A DNA stretch of 64,000 nt from Oscillospiraceae bacterium (GTDB taxonomy: Bacteria; Bacillota; Clostridia; Oscillospirales; Oscillospiraceae): contig JAAWNQ010000005.1 in the NCBI GenBank assembly GCA_022799035.1, positions 32,126 to 96,125 of the forward strand. The letters run 5' to 3'. Positions 15,774-24,150 of the stretch are shown piece after piece. The translations under genes and the position numbers were made by a program. Numbering within the stretch: the first letter of the stretch is position 1; each line of letters opens with the position of its first letter. Under the pieces are notes generated by a model that was not told the origin of the DNA, did no database searches, and worked only from the letters and a program-made list of their open reading frames with translations.

Positions 15774-16964
15774 ATGAGTGAAGACACGAAAGGAAAAAGT
15801 CTCTCTCGGGAAGATATAGAGCGTCCGCTGAGGGCAGATCACGGTCAACGTCATAAGTCAAGCAGGAAATTCCCGGGATTTGATGAGGTTCTGAACGAGG
15901 CTTTTTCGACTTATGATACCTTGCCGGATATTAAAGATTGGCAGGACCAATTTGAGGACTTCTTATATAAACTTGGGGTCGATTCTATGATTCTGCGAAT
16001 CAAGCAAAAAAACGCTGAAGATACCTCCGGAAGAGGATTTGTATATGAATTTCCACCATCTGTAGCAGTATTGTTAAAAGACTTCATGCAAAATTCTAAG
16101 AGGCCATATAAGGGAAGGCGTCCATGCGACAACAAAAAGTATCAACTATATCATAATATAGCGCTTGGTCGCTTCTCAGTCACTTATTGTGACGATTATC
16201 GCATTATATTAAATCAGGTAATTGACGGTGTAAAGGAACTGCATACAGCTTATGGAATACCCCCTCGCAAAACCGAAAAGGTTGTTGATCAAACGGTCAT
16301 TAACTTCTGGACCTCCATAGAACAGGGGACACAAGAGTATCGCAGAGAATATATCTCTCCGCTGGTTGAATACCTCTTGGGATTGCAAGCGGTCTTTCCC
16401 TTCAGGAAGTTGAAAATGGTTTCGCAATATGCATTTGAAAATGTGCTTTCACGAGAAATATTGATTCTGCTTGATTATGCCATAAGTCAAGACTTTTATA
16501 CCTGTTTTCATATGGCCCTGACGACAAAAGTACAAGAAAAAGACATCGTGTTCAACAGACTCTGTGTATTTAGGAAAAAATGGGCACGAGTTGTCAAAAA
16601 GGTTTTTGTCATTCATCAACATGATAGAGATTATGCATTAGGTTTGCCGGATAACGTGTTGAAGAGTGATTACTATAGCTTAGCGGAAAAATTGGTACTC
16701 TATTCGGGGACAGCGTGTAGCCGAAGTGATAAGCGGTCTCATTTTCGTGAAAATGCGCCCAAAATACGAAAAGACCGGGATACATACCGAAAGATGTATA
16801 AAGCTTTGCTACGTGATGTAGAACTTATACCCGAAGATCCGATTAAAATGCAAGGGAAAAAAAGATTGCATCCATCGACATGGTTGTTTTTGGATATGGC
16901 GTCAAAAGAGCAAAAAAAACTTGTTCGAGCAAGGAAACGCCGCAATATCCGACGTTTCCGTTAA
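15774..16964 (+). CDS. Unknown 396-aa AT-rich orphan protein
   Basis: No family was recognised. The start was placed at ATG 15774, 6 nt after GGAGGAGG. It is soluble, mostly helical, with a strongly basic C-terminus (KKLVRARKRRNIRRFR), which suggests nucleic-acid contact. A short R-x5-H stretch (RSDKRSH, about residue 322) is compatible with a HEPN-type motif but is too weak to call. It is AT-rich compared with the flanking operons and stands alone between two terminators after a long leader, so it looks like an independent cargo module such as a defence or toxin gene. Function unknown. Confidence 0.68.
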   Translation: MSEDTKGKSLSREDIERPLRADHGQRHKSSRKFPGFDEVLNEAFSTYDTLPDIKDWQDQFEDFLYKLGVDSMILRIKQKNAEDTSGRGFVYEFPPSVAVLLKDFMQNSKRPYKGRRPCDNKKYQLYHNIALGRFSVTYCDDYRIILNQVIDGVKELHTAYGIPPRKTEKVVDQTVINFWTSIEQGTQEYRREYISPLVEYLLGLQAVFPFRKLKMVSQYAFENVLSREILILLDYAISQDFYTCFHMALTTKVQEKDIVFNRLCVFRKKWARVVKKVFVIHQHDRDYALGLPDNVLKSDYYSLAEKLVLYSGTACSRSDKRSHFRENAPKIRKDRDTYRKMYKALLRDVELIPEDPIKMQGKKRLHPSTWLFLDMASKEQKKLVRARKRRNIRRFR

Positions 16965-17077
16965 GAGCTTGGATAATCGTAGCAAGCATAGAAGGGCAAA
17001 ACTTTATTGGGAAGGGAATTATCCTTTTATAATTTTTCTATTTACCCATAACTTTATCTTTTCACATAAGGCATAAT

Positions 17078-17114
17078 GCAGGTGTTCCTCTCCAAAGAGG
17101 GACACCTGCTTTTT
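17078..17114 (+). terminator. Terminator after the 396-aa gene region
   Basis: The stem GCAGGTGTTCCTCT / AGAGGGACACCTGC (one G-U pair) with a 4-nt loop is followed by TTTTTC. Confidence 0.8.
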
Positions 17115-17209
17115 CGCAACTTGGTGGATCAAAGCGGTCTGCACCTTGAAAACAGAATATTCAGTCTACCGTTCTTTCAGAGCCTCCCCCAAATAAGGAG
17201 GTTTTGAAA

Positions 17210-19141
17210 ATGAAGAAGGGTATTAAAAAAGTGGTTGGAATTGTAGCCATGGGAGCTGGGCTCTACCTTTTGTATCGGATTATTATTGGTAAGGGCGATA
17301 GGCAACTGGATCGCAGGGATAACCTGGTGCCATCCACTCCGATCCCCGAACTGTTAATGTCCTCAACCGAAGGTGGGGTGTGGTTTGGAATTACCCCTGC
17401 TTCCTGTGAAGGCAATAAGGGTTCCAATAAGGTTGTTAACAGAGCTTACGGCAAGCCGACAAGTAAAGATGGCAATGTCCTGATTATCGGCGGCCCGGGC
17501 TCTGGGAAAACCACCGGTCCCATCAACCATACCCTAAAAACATGGAATGGCAGCCTTGTAGCCTTCGACTGCAAGGGAGGTATGGAAAACCTTTGGTATG
17601 ATCTCCACGCCGACGATGGGAAGGCTCCCATCGTTTTCGCTCCATGCCGCAAGCGAGGCGGCCCTTCCGCATATGATCCGTTTGCCATAATGCGGTTGGA
17701 TCCAAACCATGCAAAGGAATATGCCTGTGATTTGGCAGACGCACTTATCCCCATCAGTGTGTCCGAGCGAGAACCGGTCTGGAAAGAAAATGCCCAAAAT
17801 ATCCTAACAGGAATGTTTCTGTATCATTTCGATGTTGGTAACACCTTTATGGATGCCATAAAGTCTATAGAGGTTTTGTCAATCCCGGATATGATAGAGG
17901 TTCTTGGGAACAGCGGAAATGAACGGGCGTGGGCGTTTGTCAGCAAATTGGCAGGGGCCTCGGTGAAAACATTGGCAAGTGTTGGAGCAGAACTCAGTCA
18001 AGTCTCACGGTTGCTTTTGACCGAGGAGATTGAGGCAGCTCTTACCCCTGTATTGGGCCAACCGCTTCTTGACTGGAGCGACCTAAATACCAGCCGCACC
18101 TCACATGGTGTCATCCTCGACATTCCTTTGGGAAAGTTGAGGCAATGTGCCCCGTTAGTCAGACTGGTTTTGTCCCAGCTATTGAAGACCCTTGCCTTAC
18201 GGAGGGAAAAGACCTATTCCGGATGTGACTTGCCGGATGTGGCCCTCTTGTTAGATGAGGTGGCTCAGTTGGGACGCATGGAAGTCATCACAGATTCCCT
18301 TGCTACCTTACGCAGCAAAGGGGTCACTATGGTACTTGCCATACAGTCCCTTGCTCAGCTGGAAGAAAGCTACGGAAAGGCGGCAGCTCGTATCGTTGCC
18401 GATCTGTGCAGCTACAAGGTAGTGTTCAATGCGACTGATGTAGAAAGTCAGGTTTATCTGTCAGCGCTCATTGGGACCACTGATGTGCTTGCTGATACCG
18501 TCTCTTTCAACCCCAAAGGCCGCCACTTATTAAAACAAGTGGTGCCGGTGCCAAATGTGGGGGTAACGGCCGGGCGAACCAACCGGCCATTGATCTATCC
18601 GGAGACTCTGGCTTATTTGAGCCAGCCCATCGTGATTAGCCCCTTTGGGGTAAATACAGTGCAGAAAGCTCCCCTATACCTTCGGCAGGTCAAAGCAACC
18701 CCTCTTTCGCTATGTGTGGAGGGTCACGATGACTCTATCTATGAGATAAAAAAGCAACTCAACGAGATAGGAAAACAGTTTTTGGCTCTTACCCAGCCGG
18801 AGGCTTGTGATTGCCCTCGTAGTGGCGATTACAAACTGGCAGTGGATAATACAACGAAAGAGAGGTTGCCGGACAAGATATGTGACTTCTGCCAAACGGA
18901 GCCGCGAAGTGCCAGGGAGATCCGGGAGCAATTTGACATAGAGAAAACACTATGTCAAGAAGTGTATATCAAACCGCTACTCAATCAAGGGCGGTTAATG
19001 ATGTTGTACCCAGACACTCCAAGGCATCCTCAGCAGAAATATTATTCATCCAACTCACCCGAACTTACTGAAAACTCCTTTGCGCAGTTAAACAAAACCA
19101 GCGGAAAGGAAGGGGAGGAAGGTGAGAATGATGATGATTAA
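17210..19141 (+). CDS. VirD4/TraG-type coupling protein
   Basis: This 643-aa AAA+ type IV coupling protein brings the relaxase-DNA complex to a conjugation channel. An N-terminal membrane helix lies at residues about 6-26. Walker A is IIGGPGSGKTT near residue 95 and Walker B is ALLLDEVAQLG near residue 345. The VirD4 hallmark 'SLVAFDCKGG' lies near residue 120. The start is ATG 17210, 8 nt after AAGGAGG. Its 3' end overlaps the relaxase gene. The element encodes no matching VirB4-type ATPase, so this protein probably docks on a helper's secretion system. Confidence 0.93.
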   Translation: MKKGIKKVVGIVAMGAGLYLLYRIIIGKGDRQLDRRDNLVPSTPIPELLMSSTEGGVWFGITPASCEGNKGSNKVVNRAYGKPTSKDGNVLIIGGPGSGKTTGPINHTLKTWNGSLVAFDCKGGMENLWYDLHADDGKAPIVFAPCRKRGGPSAYDPFAIMRLDPNHAKEYACDLADALIPISVSEREPVWKENAQNILTGMFLYHFDVGNTFMDAIKSIEVLSIPDMIEVLGNSGNERAWAFVSKLAGASVKTLASVGAELSQVSRLLLTEEIEAALTPVLGQPLLDWSDLNTSRTSHGVILDIPLGKLRQCAPLVRLVLSQLLKTLALRREKTYSGCDLPDVALLLDEVAQLGRMEVITDSLATLRSKGVTMVLAIQSLAQLEESYGKAAARIVADLCSYKVVFNATDVESQVYLSALIGTTDVLADTVSFNPKGRHLLKQVVPVPNVGVTAGRTNRPLIYPETLAYLSQPIVISPFGVNTVQKAPLYLRQVKATPLSLCVEGHDDSIYEIKKQLNEIGKQFLALTQPEACDCPRSGDYKLAVDNTTKERLPDKICDFCQTEPRSAREIREQFDIEKTLCQEVYIKPLLNQGRLMMLYPDTPRHPQQKYYSSNSPELTENSFAQLNKTSGKEGEEGENDDD

Positions 19142-19973
19142 GACGAACATCGTTCGTGCTGATGGTATTAGCCGTGGTGCGGGGCAGTCAGTGGCTGGGC
19201 ATCTGGCCTACTGTACCGGGAGAGCTTACCGGGATTCATACTACGGCAAAAAGGCATATGGGGAAAAGCGGGCAGACCTCGTGTTTGACGAACTGCTTCT
19301 TCCGTCCCAGGCTCCTGCGGCACTTCGGGAGTATCAAGCGTTTTTGGATGCCTGGAATGCCAGTGAGAAGCATCCCAGGGCGCTTATGGCCCACAAGTAC
19401 ATTCTGGCTTTACCCAACGAACTGGATGCGGCGGAATGGATCGGGTTGGCCCGTTCCTATGCGCAAGAGATGTTTGTGAGCCGGGGCTTTCCCGTGTTCT
19501 ACGCCATCCACCGTGGGCTTGCCAGTGAACATCCCAAGCCGGAAAGTATTCAGGCAGTAGGTACTCGGGAAGATAACCCCCATGTACACCTGCTTGCCGC
19601 ATTCCGACAAGTGGGGGAAAATGGCTTTTTGGACACGAAATACGCCGGAAGGACCACATACGGAAAGGACTTTCTCCGACAGGTACGCCAAAACTGGTGT
19701 GCCTGTGTGAATCGTAGCTATGAGCGGCAGGGAGTCGATGTTCGGTTTGTGGAAGGGGCGTATCGAAACGGGTTGATGGCTGGACTGCCAACAAAGCACA
19801 TTGGCCCTTATGCTATGCGGCTGGAAGCAGCCGGAATAAAAACCGAGGCGGGAGACCGCTACCGGTCGATCTTATCCCAAAACAGAGTCCGCAAGCAGGA
19901 ATGTGATCATGAGTTCCTACTTGTGGACAGCCAAGACAAAGAACATGAATATTGCGCAGATCGTGAGGAATAA
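19128..19973 (+). CDS. MobA/MobL-type relaxase
   Basis: This is a 281-aa DNA relaxase of the MobQ-like group, which nicks oriT through a tyrosine and a three-His metal site. Visible are an N-terminal motif with Tyr (GHLAYCTGRAY, about residue 27), an HKYILALPNELD segment and the metal motif NPHVHLLAAF (H-x-H). The length is that of the relaxase domain alone, without a helicase or primase tail. GAGGAAGGTGAG precedes the run of ATGs at 19128-19136, so the exact first codon is uncertain by two residues. It overlaps the coupling-protein gene by 14 bp, which supports coordinated expression. Confidence 0.88.
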   Translation: MMMIKTNIVRADGISRGAGQSVAGHLAYCTGRAYRDSYYGKKAYGEKRADLVFDELLLPSQAPAALREYQAFLDAWNASEKHPRALMAHKYILALPNELDAAEWIGLARSYAQEMFVSRGFPVFYAIHRGLASEHPKPESIQAVGTREDNPHVHLLAAFRQVGENGFLDTKYAGRTTYGKDFLRQVRQNWCACVNRSYERQGVDVRFVEGAYRNGLMAGLPTKHIGPYAMRLEAAGIKTEAGDRYRSILSQNRVRKQECDHEFLLVDSQDKEHEYCADREE

Positions 19974-20062
19974 CATTCAATCTGCAAGATGCTGGGAGGC
20001 TCTGCAAGAGCGGTAGAATCCTTATCCATGCTATCTGGGAACATGACCAAAGGAGGTAGATC

Positions 20063-20248
20063 ATGAAAAAGTTGAAACGGCAAGAATCAATTCCGGGGCA
20101 GTTGACTCTGTCTGACTTACTCCCGAAAGAGATTCTTTATCCCTCAATCTGGAACAGTCAGCCGAAGGGAGCGGAGACCCATTGTGTATGCGGAAAGGAA
20201 GAGACGCAGAGCGTACAGTCGCAGGCGAAGAGTACCCTGAACCCATGA
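20063..20248 (+). CDS. 61-aa hypothetical protein
   Basis: A short basic protein (MKKLKRQESIPGQLTLSDLLP...) with an excellent ribosome site (AAAGGAGG, 6-7 nt before ATG). The 'IPGQLTLSD' stretch is typical of small conserved proteins downstream of relaxases in Clostridia elements. A CxC pair (CVCG) lies at about residue 42. No function assigned. Confidence 0.65.
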   Translation: MKKLKRQESIPGQLTLSDLLPKEILYPSIWNSQPKGAETHCVCGKEETQSVQSQAKSTLNP

Positions 20249-20543
20249 AGGAACCCGATGAGGCACCTTGCCCAGACGGAGGGGCTGTCTGGACAAGGTG
20301 CCCATTAATAAATCGGAAAGGAGGGGCATCGGCACTTTGATCGTCCTCAGCAGCGCTATTTCTGCCGTTTGTGTTGGTGAATTATTTGAAGGAAGAGATG
20401 CCACATAGCGCTCACCAGCGCAAAACTTTACGGAAGGAAGATCACTATGAGTACAATCAGCGCCGGAATGGGAGGACCAGGTGTGCGGAATGGGAAGGCT
20501 TTTTGTTGGCAAGAATAGGAAAAGGACGGTGAGTTCTTTGACT
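20249..20543 (+). other. Intergenic stretch with long hairpin and possible tiny ORFs
   Basis: A 16-bp imperfect stem (GGCACCTTGCCCAGAC / GTCTGGACAAGGTGCC, 20262-20301) has no T-run and may be an RNA processing hairpin or part of an origin of transfer. AAAGGAGGGG at 20320-20330 precedes a TTG frame of 23 codons from 20337. GGAAGGAAG precedes ATG 20447, a 23-aa frame ending at 20518. Neither tiny ORF is convincing alone. Confidence 0.4.
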
Positions 20544-20750
20544 ATGAATGTGAACGAAGAGAGCCATATCGTGGAAATATGGCTGACCAACGCAGAGAAA
20601 ACGAGCGAGACTGTTTGTCAGCGCTTGAAGCCTATATTCTCTGTGTATAAGAAGCAGGGTTATCTGGTGGCGGTATTTGAATCAGGGGATCAAGACCTGG
20701 CAGGGCTCACCAGCGCTCTGCTGTGTGAAAATCGCACACGCCTGGCGTGA
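20544..20750 (+). CDS. 68-aa small protein conserved in style among clostridial elements
   Basis: A short protein with the recurrent pattern 'E-WLT--E----ETVCQRLKPIFSVYKKQGYLVAVFESG-QDLAGLTSALLCENR'. I recall this layout in many Firmicutes integrative elements. ATG 20544 is used because homologous-looking proteins begin just before this conserved part; a GTG at 20529 with AGGAAAAGGA upstream is an alternative start. Function unknown. A terminator follows at 20755. Confidence 0.7.
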   Translation: MNVNEESHIVEIWLTNAEKTSETVCQRLKPIFSVYKKQGYLVAVFESGDQDLAGLTSALLCENRTRLA

Positions 20751-20754
20751 GAAG

Positions 20755-20790
20755 TGGAGCCACAGGGATTTCCCTGTGGCTCCATTTTCC
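20755..20790 (+). terminator. Terminator before rhuM
   Basis: A perfect 14-bp stem (TGGAGCCACAGGGA / TCCCTGTGGCTCCA) with a 2-nt loop, followed by TTTTCC. It separates the mobilization genes from rhuM and the recombinase. Confidence 0.85.
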
Positions 20791-20856
20791 TATTGTCATT
20801 TTTTGATTTTTCTGTTACAATGTTATCGGGAAATAATATGCCGGAGGGTAATCGTT

Positions 20857-21891
20857 ATGGATAATAAAAATGACGAACTGATGAAGGCTGGCGAGGTGCT
20901 GCTGTACAGCGATAACAATGGCAAAGAGTTTGTGAGTGTGGTTTTTCAGGAGGAGAATTTCTGGCTGACACAGAGCGGGATGGCACAGCTCTTTGACTGT
21001 ACCCCGGAAAATGTGCTTCAGCACTTGAAGAACATCTATGCCGAGGAGGAATTGGAACAAGAGGCAACTACTAAGAAATTCTTAGTAGTTCGTCAGGAGG
21101 GGTCCAGGCAGGTCCAGCGCAATCTGGACCACTATAACCTGGACGCCATCATTGCCGTGGGCTACCGAGTGAATTCCAAAAAAGCAACCCGGTTCCGCCA
21201 GTGGGCCACCAAAACCCTGAAGGAGTATATCCAAAAGGGTTTCGTCCTCAACGATGAACTGATGAAGAATGGCCGACCCTTCGGGAAGGACTACTTCGAC
21301 GAGCTTCTGGAGCGCATCCGGGAGATCCGAGCCAGCGAGCGCCGGGCCTACCAGAAGATCGCCGACATCTTCGAGCAGTGCAGCTATGACTACGACAAAG
21401 ACAGCGAGACAACCAAGGCATTCTATGCCTTTGTACAGAACAAGCTCCATTTCGCTGTCACCGGCAAGACGGCGGCAGAGCTGATCAGCGAGCGGGCCAC
21501 CTTGGACAGCCCCACCATGGGCCTTACCACCTGGAAGGCAGGTCCCGGAGGGAAGATTTTGAAAAGTGATACCCTGGTGGCCAAGAATTACCTGAATGAG
21601 AAGGAGATCTCCCGCCTCAACCGTCTGGTCACCATGTTCATCGACTATGCCGAGCTGATGGCCGAGGATGAAGTGCCTATGTCCATGGAGGACTGGCTTG
21701 CAGAGACCGACCAGTTTCTGACCAACAATCGCCGAAAGGTGCTGGCCGGAAAGGGGAAGGTCTCCCGGGAAGAGGCAGAGAGAAAGGTCTCCGCCATTTA
21801 TGAGGAGTTCCGCAAAAAGCAGGATGCCGCCTACATCTCGGAATTTGACCGCCAGACGGCGAAATACCTGAAGGGTGAAACCGATGATTGA
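20857..21891 (+). CDS. RhuM-family protein
   Basis: This 344-aa protein is of the RhuM ('virulence RhuM') family. The N-terminal half carries the family signatures 'FWLTQSGMAQLFDCTPENVLQHLKNIY', 'YNLDAIIAVGYRVNSKKATRFRQWATKTLKEYI' and 'GFVLNDE'. A long helical C-terminal half follows. ATG 20857 has GGAGGG 9 nt upstream. It overlaps the recombinase gene by 8 bp (ATGATTGA), so both are one transcript. RhuM homologues are common in genomic islands and beside restriction or toxin loci, but no activity is firmly known. The overlap suggests a role tied to the element's maintenance or recombination. Confidence 0.9.
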   Translation: MDNKNDELMKAGEVLLYSDNNGKEFVSVVFQEENFWLTQSGMAQLFDCTPENVLQHLKNIYAEEELEQEATTKKFLVVRQEGSRQVQRNLDHYNLDAIIAVGYRVNSKKATRFRQWATKTLKEYIQKGFVLNDELMKNGRPFGKDYFDELLERIREIRASERRAYQKIADIFEQCSYDYDKDSETTKAFYAFVQNKLHFAVTGKTAAELISERATLDSPTMGLTTWKAGPGGKILKSDTLVAKNYLNEKEISRLNRLVTMFIDYAELMAEDEVPMSMEDWLAETDQFLTNNRRKVLAGKGKVSREEAERKVSAIYEEFRKKQDAAYISEFDRQTAKYLKGETDD

Positions 21892-24112
21892 AAAATTTGA
21901 TATAGCAGGTTACTGCCGAATCTCGGTGGACGAGGAGCTGGACCGGGACAACACCTCCATCGAGAACCAGAAGGCCATCATCGAGGATTTTGTAAAGCAC
22001 AGGTTCCCTGGATCAACTCTGACCTTCTACGAAGACCGGGACAAGTCGGGTTACACCTTTGACCAGCGGCCCGGCTATCAGGTCATGCGCCGGGAGCTGG
22101 TGACACATCAAAAGGACATCCTCATTGTTAAGGACTTTTCCCGGTTTTCACGGCGGAACAGTCGGGGACTGGTGGAACTGGAGGACCTGCGTGATGCCGG
22201 TGTCCGCATTATCTCCATCGGGGACAACATCGACTTTCCCAACGATGACGACTGGCTTAAAATTCAATTCCAGTTCCTTATCAACGAAATGCCCGTCACC
22301 GATGCCAGCAAGAAGGTCAAGTCAGTCATCCGCCGCCGACAGGAGGATGGCCGCTGGCTCTGTGCCGCCCCCTATGGATATATCATCAATTCCCGGCAGG
22401 AGTTTGAGGTGGTTCCCACCGAAGCCGACATTGTGCGGAAAATTTTTACCCGCTACATTGATGGATGGGGATATAAGAAAATTGCGGGCTACCTCACGGA
22501 CCAGAACATTCCGACTCCCCGTATGTGTGAGGAGACCCGGAGAGAAGCGGCGGGGAAGGAGGTCAAGCGCCGGGCTAAAAGCGCATGGTCCATCGTATCC
22601 GTCCAGGGCATCATCGACAATGACTTTTATATCGGCACCTTCCGCCAGCGGAAATATACCCGTGTGAAGATCAATGGGAAAGACCGTAAGCTGGACGAGA
22701 GTGAGAATGTGGTCATTGAAAACCACCATCAGGCTATTCTCGACTACCGCACCTTCGCCACGGCCAAGGCCCTGCGGGAAAGCCGCTCTACCGCCAACTA
22801 CCGGGGGGTAAAGAAGTACGACAATGTGTATTCCGGCTTTCTGGAGTGCGGCGACTGCGGCAGCCCCATGTTTGCCATGAGCCGGGCAGATCTGAAGCCG
22901 GCCTACCGCTGCGGGACTTATCATAATCGAGGGTTAAAGGGCTGCACCAGCCACCATATCCGGGTGGACAAGCTGGACGAGGTGCTGAAGGCCTACCTCC
23001 GCAAGGTGAGGGACAACTCGGCGGAGATGTTGGACCGGCTCAACGCCGACCTTGCCAGGGAGCAGGAGGACATTGGGGCGACACAGCAGGCCGCCGAGAA
23101 TCTGGAGACTGTTCTTGCTGATTTGCAGGAGGAGTTGAAGGCCACCAAGCGCCAGCGTATCCGGGATGTGATGAAGCACCCGGAACAGGAGGAGACTCTG
23201 GAGGCCACCTACGACGAGCTGGAGAACGACCTCCTGCGTCGTATTGACGGCATTCAGAACCAGATTGCCATGACAAACGACCGTCGGAACACCATCATTC
23301 GGGTGAATCGGGCGGCCAAGACGGCTATGGAGGTTTTTGAGGACATTCTGAATAAGCCCAAGCTGGATCGAAACGACCTCCAGCTCATCATTGAAAAAAT
23401 CAAGGTCTACGAGGATCATATCGAGGTGCAGCTGAAAGCTGATATTGACAGCATCCTCCGCAGCGGCGAATTGCCGGAGGATCTGACAGGGGAGAATGTA
23501 GGGGAGGATAGTGTCCACCCGGATTCAGTTGCCGCCATGGCTCCGGCCAACATTCCATTGGAGCGGCAGGCGGCTGACAGCCGTCCCTATGAGATTCAAA
23601 TCATCCAAGAAAGTGATAAGCACAGCGATAAGGTTTTCTCTGTCAAAGTTATCAGTAACGGCGACCCGCTGGAGATCTACACCGACAAGGATGGCGAGGT
23701 CATCTTCAAAAAGTATTCCCTTATGGGTGGCCTTTCCGACTTCGCCGCCCAGATGTGCGAGACCCTGAACAAGACCACCGGCCACGTCACCGTCATCACC
23801 GACCGGGACAGCTGTATCGCCGTGGCGGGAGCTCCCCGCCGGGACCTGATGGACAAGCGGCTGGGGGAGCGGATGGAGGCTGTGCTGGAGGGTCGAAAGA
23901 TCTATCAGGCCCAGCCCGGAGAGACCCCTATGCCCGTCAGTGACGAATCCGGCAAGTTTTTCGTCACCTGCGCCGCTCCCATCCTGGCCGAGGGGGACGT
24001 GCTGGGGTGCGTTCTCTTTGCCGGTGAGGAGGGGGACCTTCAGACCGGGGATACCGAGTACAAGCTGCTGCAATCCATGTCCGGCTTCCTTGGTCGCCAC
24101 ATGGAGGGGTGA
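21884..24112 (+). CDS. Large serine recombinase fused in frame to the SpoVT C-terminal domain
   Basis: Residues 1-595 are a large serine recombinase. The resolvase-type catalytic domain has the active Ser in GYCRISVDEE, then KDFSRFSRR. A recombinase domain (PYGYIIN...GWGYKKIAGYL) follows, then a zinc ribbon (CGDC...CGTY...KGCTSH, about residues 325-350) and a coiled coil (370-450). There is no stop before the attR core. From GDP the frame continues for 147 residues of SpoVT (LEIYTDKDGEVIFKKYS...FLGRHMEG). ATG 21884 was chosen over GTG 21875 because AAGGGTG is suitably spaced. In the excised circle the same frame would end after 27 different residues (stop at 1316-1318). The recombinase presumably drives integration and excision at spoVT. 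Whether the fusion protein is active, or senses a SpoVT ligand, is unknown. Confidence 0.93.
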   Translation: MIEKFDIAGYCRISVDEELDRDNTSIENQKAIIEDFVKHRFPGSTLTFYEDRDKSGYTFDQRPGYQVMRRELVTHQKDILIVKDFSRFSRRNSRGLVELEDLRDAGVRIISIGDNIDFPNDDDWLKIQFQFLINEMPVTDASKKVKSVIRRRQEDGRWLCAAPYGYIINSRQEFEVVPTEADIVRKIFTRYIDGWGYKKIAGYLTDQNIPTPRMCEETRREAAGKEVKRRAKSAWSIVSVQGIIDNDFYIGTFRQRKYTRVKINGKDRKLDESENVVIENHHQAILDYRTFATAKALRESRSTANYRGVKKYDNVYSGFLECGDCGSPMFAMSRADLKPAYRCGTYHNRGLKGCTSHHIRVDKLDEVLKAYLRKVRDNSAEMLDRLNADLAREQEDIGATQQAAENLETVLADLQEELKATKRQRIRDVMKHPEQEETLEATYDELENDLLRRIDGIQNQIAMTNDRRNTIIRVNRAAKTAMEVFEDILNKPKLDRNDLQLIIEKIKVYEDHIEVQLKADIDSILRSGELPEDLTGENVGEDSVHPDSVAAMAPANIPLERQAADSRPYEIQIIQESDKHSDKVFSVKVISNGDPLEIYTDKDGEVIFKKYSLMGGLSDFAAQMCETLNKTTGHVTVITDRDSCIAVAGAPRRDLMDKRLGERMEAVLEGRKIYQAQPGETPMPVSDESGKFFVTCAAPILAEGDVLGCVLFAGEEGDLQTGDTEYKLLQSMSGFLGRHMEG
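23660..23668. other. attR core (GGCGACCCG)
   Basis: Exact copy of the attL core. To its left is element DNA ending the recombinase (VKVISN); to its right is the remainder of spoVT (LEIYTDKDGEV). It is in frame with both. Confidence 0.88.
23660..24112 (+). pseudogene. spoVT: 3' fragment of spoVT (GAF-like effector domain), displaced by the element
   Basis: It encodes SpoVT residues from GDP onward, with the typical 'DGEVIFKKYS', 'HVTVITDRDSCIAVAGAPRRD' and 'GFLGRHME' features of the C-terminal GAF-like domain. It lacks its own start and DNA-binding domain, and is expressed only as the tail of the recombinase. The sequence shows no stop codons or frameshifts, which is what a reversible or recent interruption would leave. 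A host terminator follows directly. Confidence 0.92.
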
Positions 24113-24114
24113 AA

Positions 24115-24150
24115 AAATGTCCGTCCCCGATTTGGGGGGCGGACATTTTT
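24115..24150 (+). terminator. Native spoVT terminator
   Basis: A long stem, AAAAAATGTCCGTCCCC / GGGGGGCGGACATTTTTT, follows the spoVT stop and ends in a T-run. In the integrated state it terminates the recombinase fusion. Confidence 0.9.

Larger units (their letters stand above)
1226..23668. mobile_element. 22.4-kb integrative mobilizable element inserted in spoVT
   Basis: The element is bounded by the 9-bp direct core repeats and splits spoVT. It encodes a large serine recombinase at its right end, an excisionase-like HTH protein, a relaxase and a VirD4/TraG coupling protein. It also encodes a YqaJ-type exonuclease, a DUF932 protein, a LPD28-like protein, regulators and AT-rich cargo. No VirB4, VirB6, VirB1-like or pilus genes are seen, so self-transfer is unlikely and it probably borrows a conjugation channel. 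Two stretches (about 1.4-5.1 kb and 15.8-17.0 kb) are visibly more AT-rich than the rest and look like later acquisitions. Both junction frames are open, so the inserted and excised states each give defined proteins. Confidence 0.9.

Noticed and set aside
1226-23668. Complete self-transmissible ICE or prophage
   Set aside because: No VirB4-type ATPase, mating-channel, capsid or tail genes were seen.
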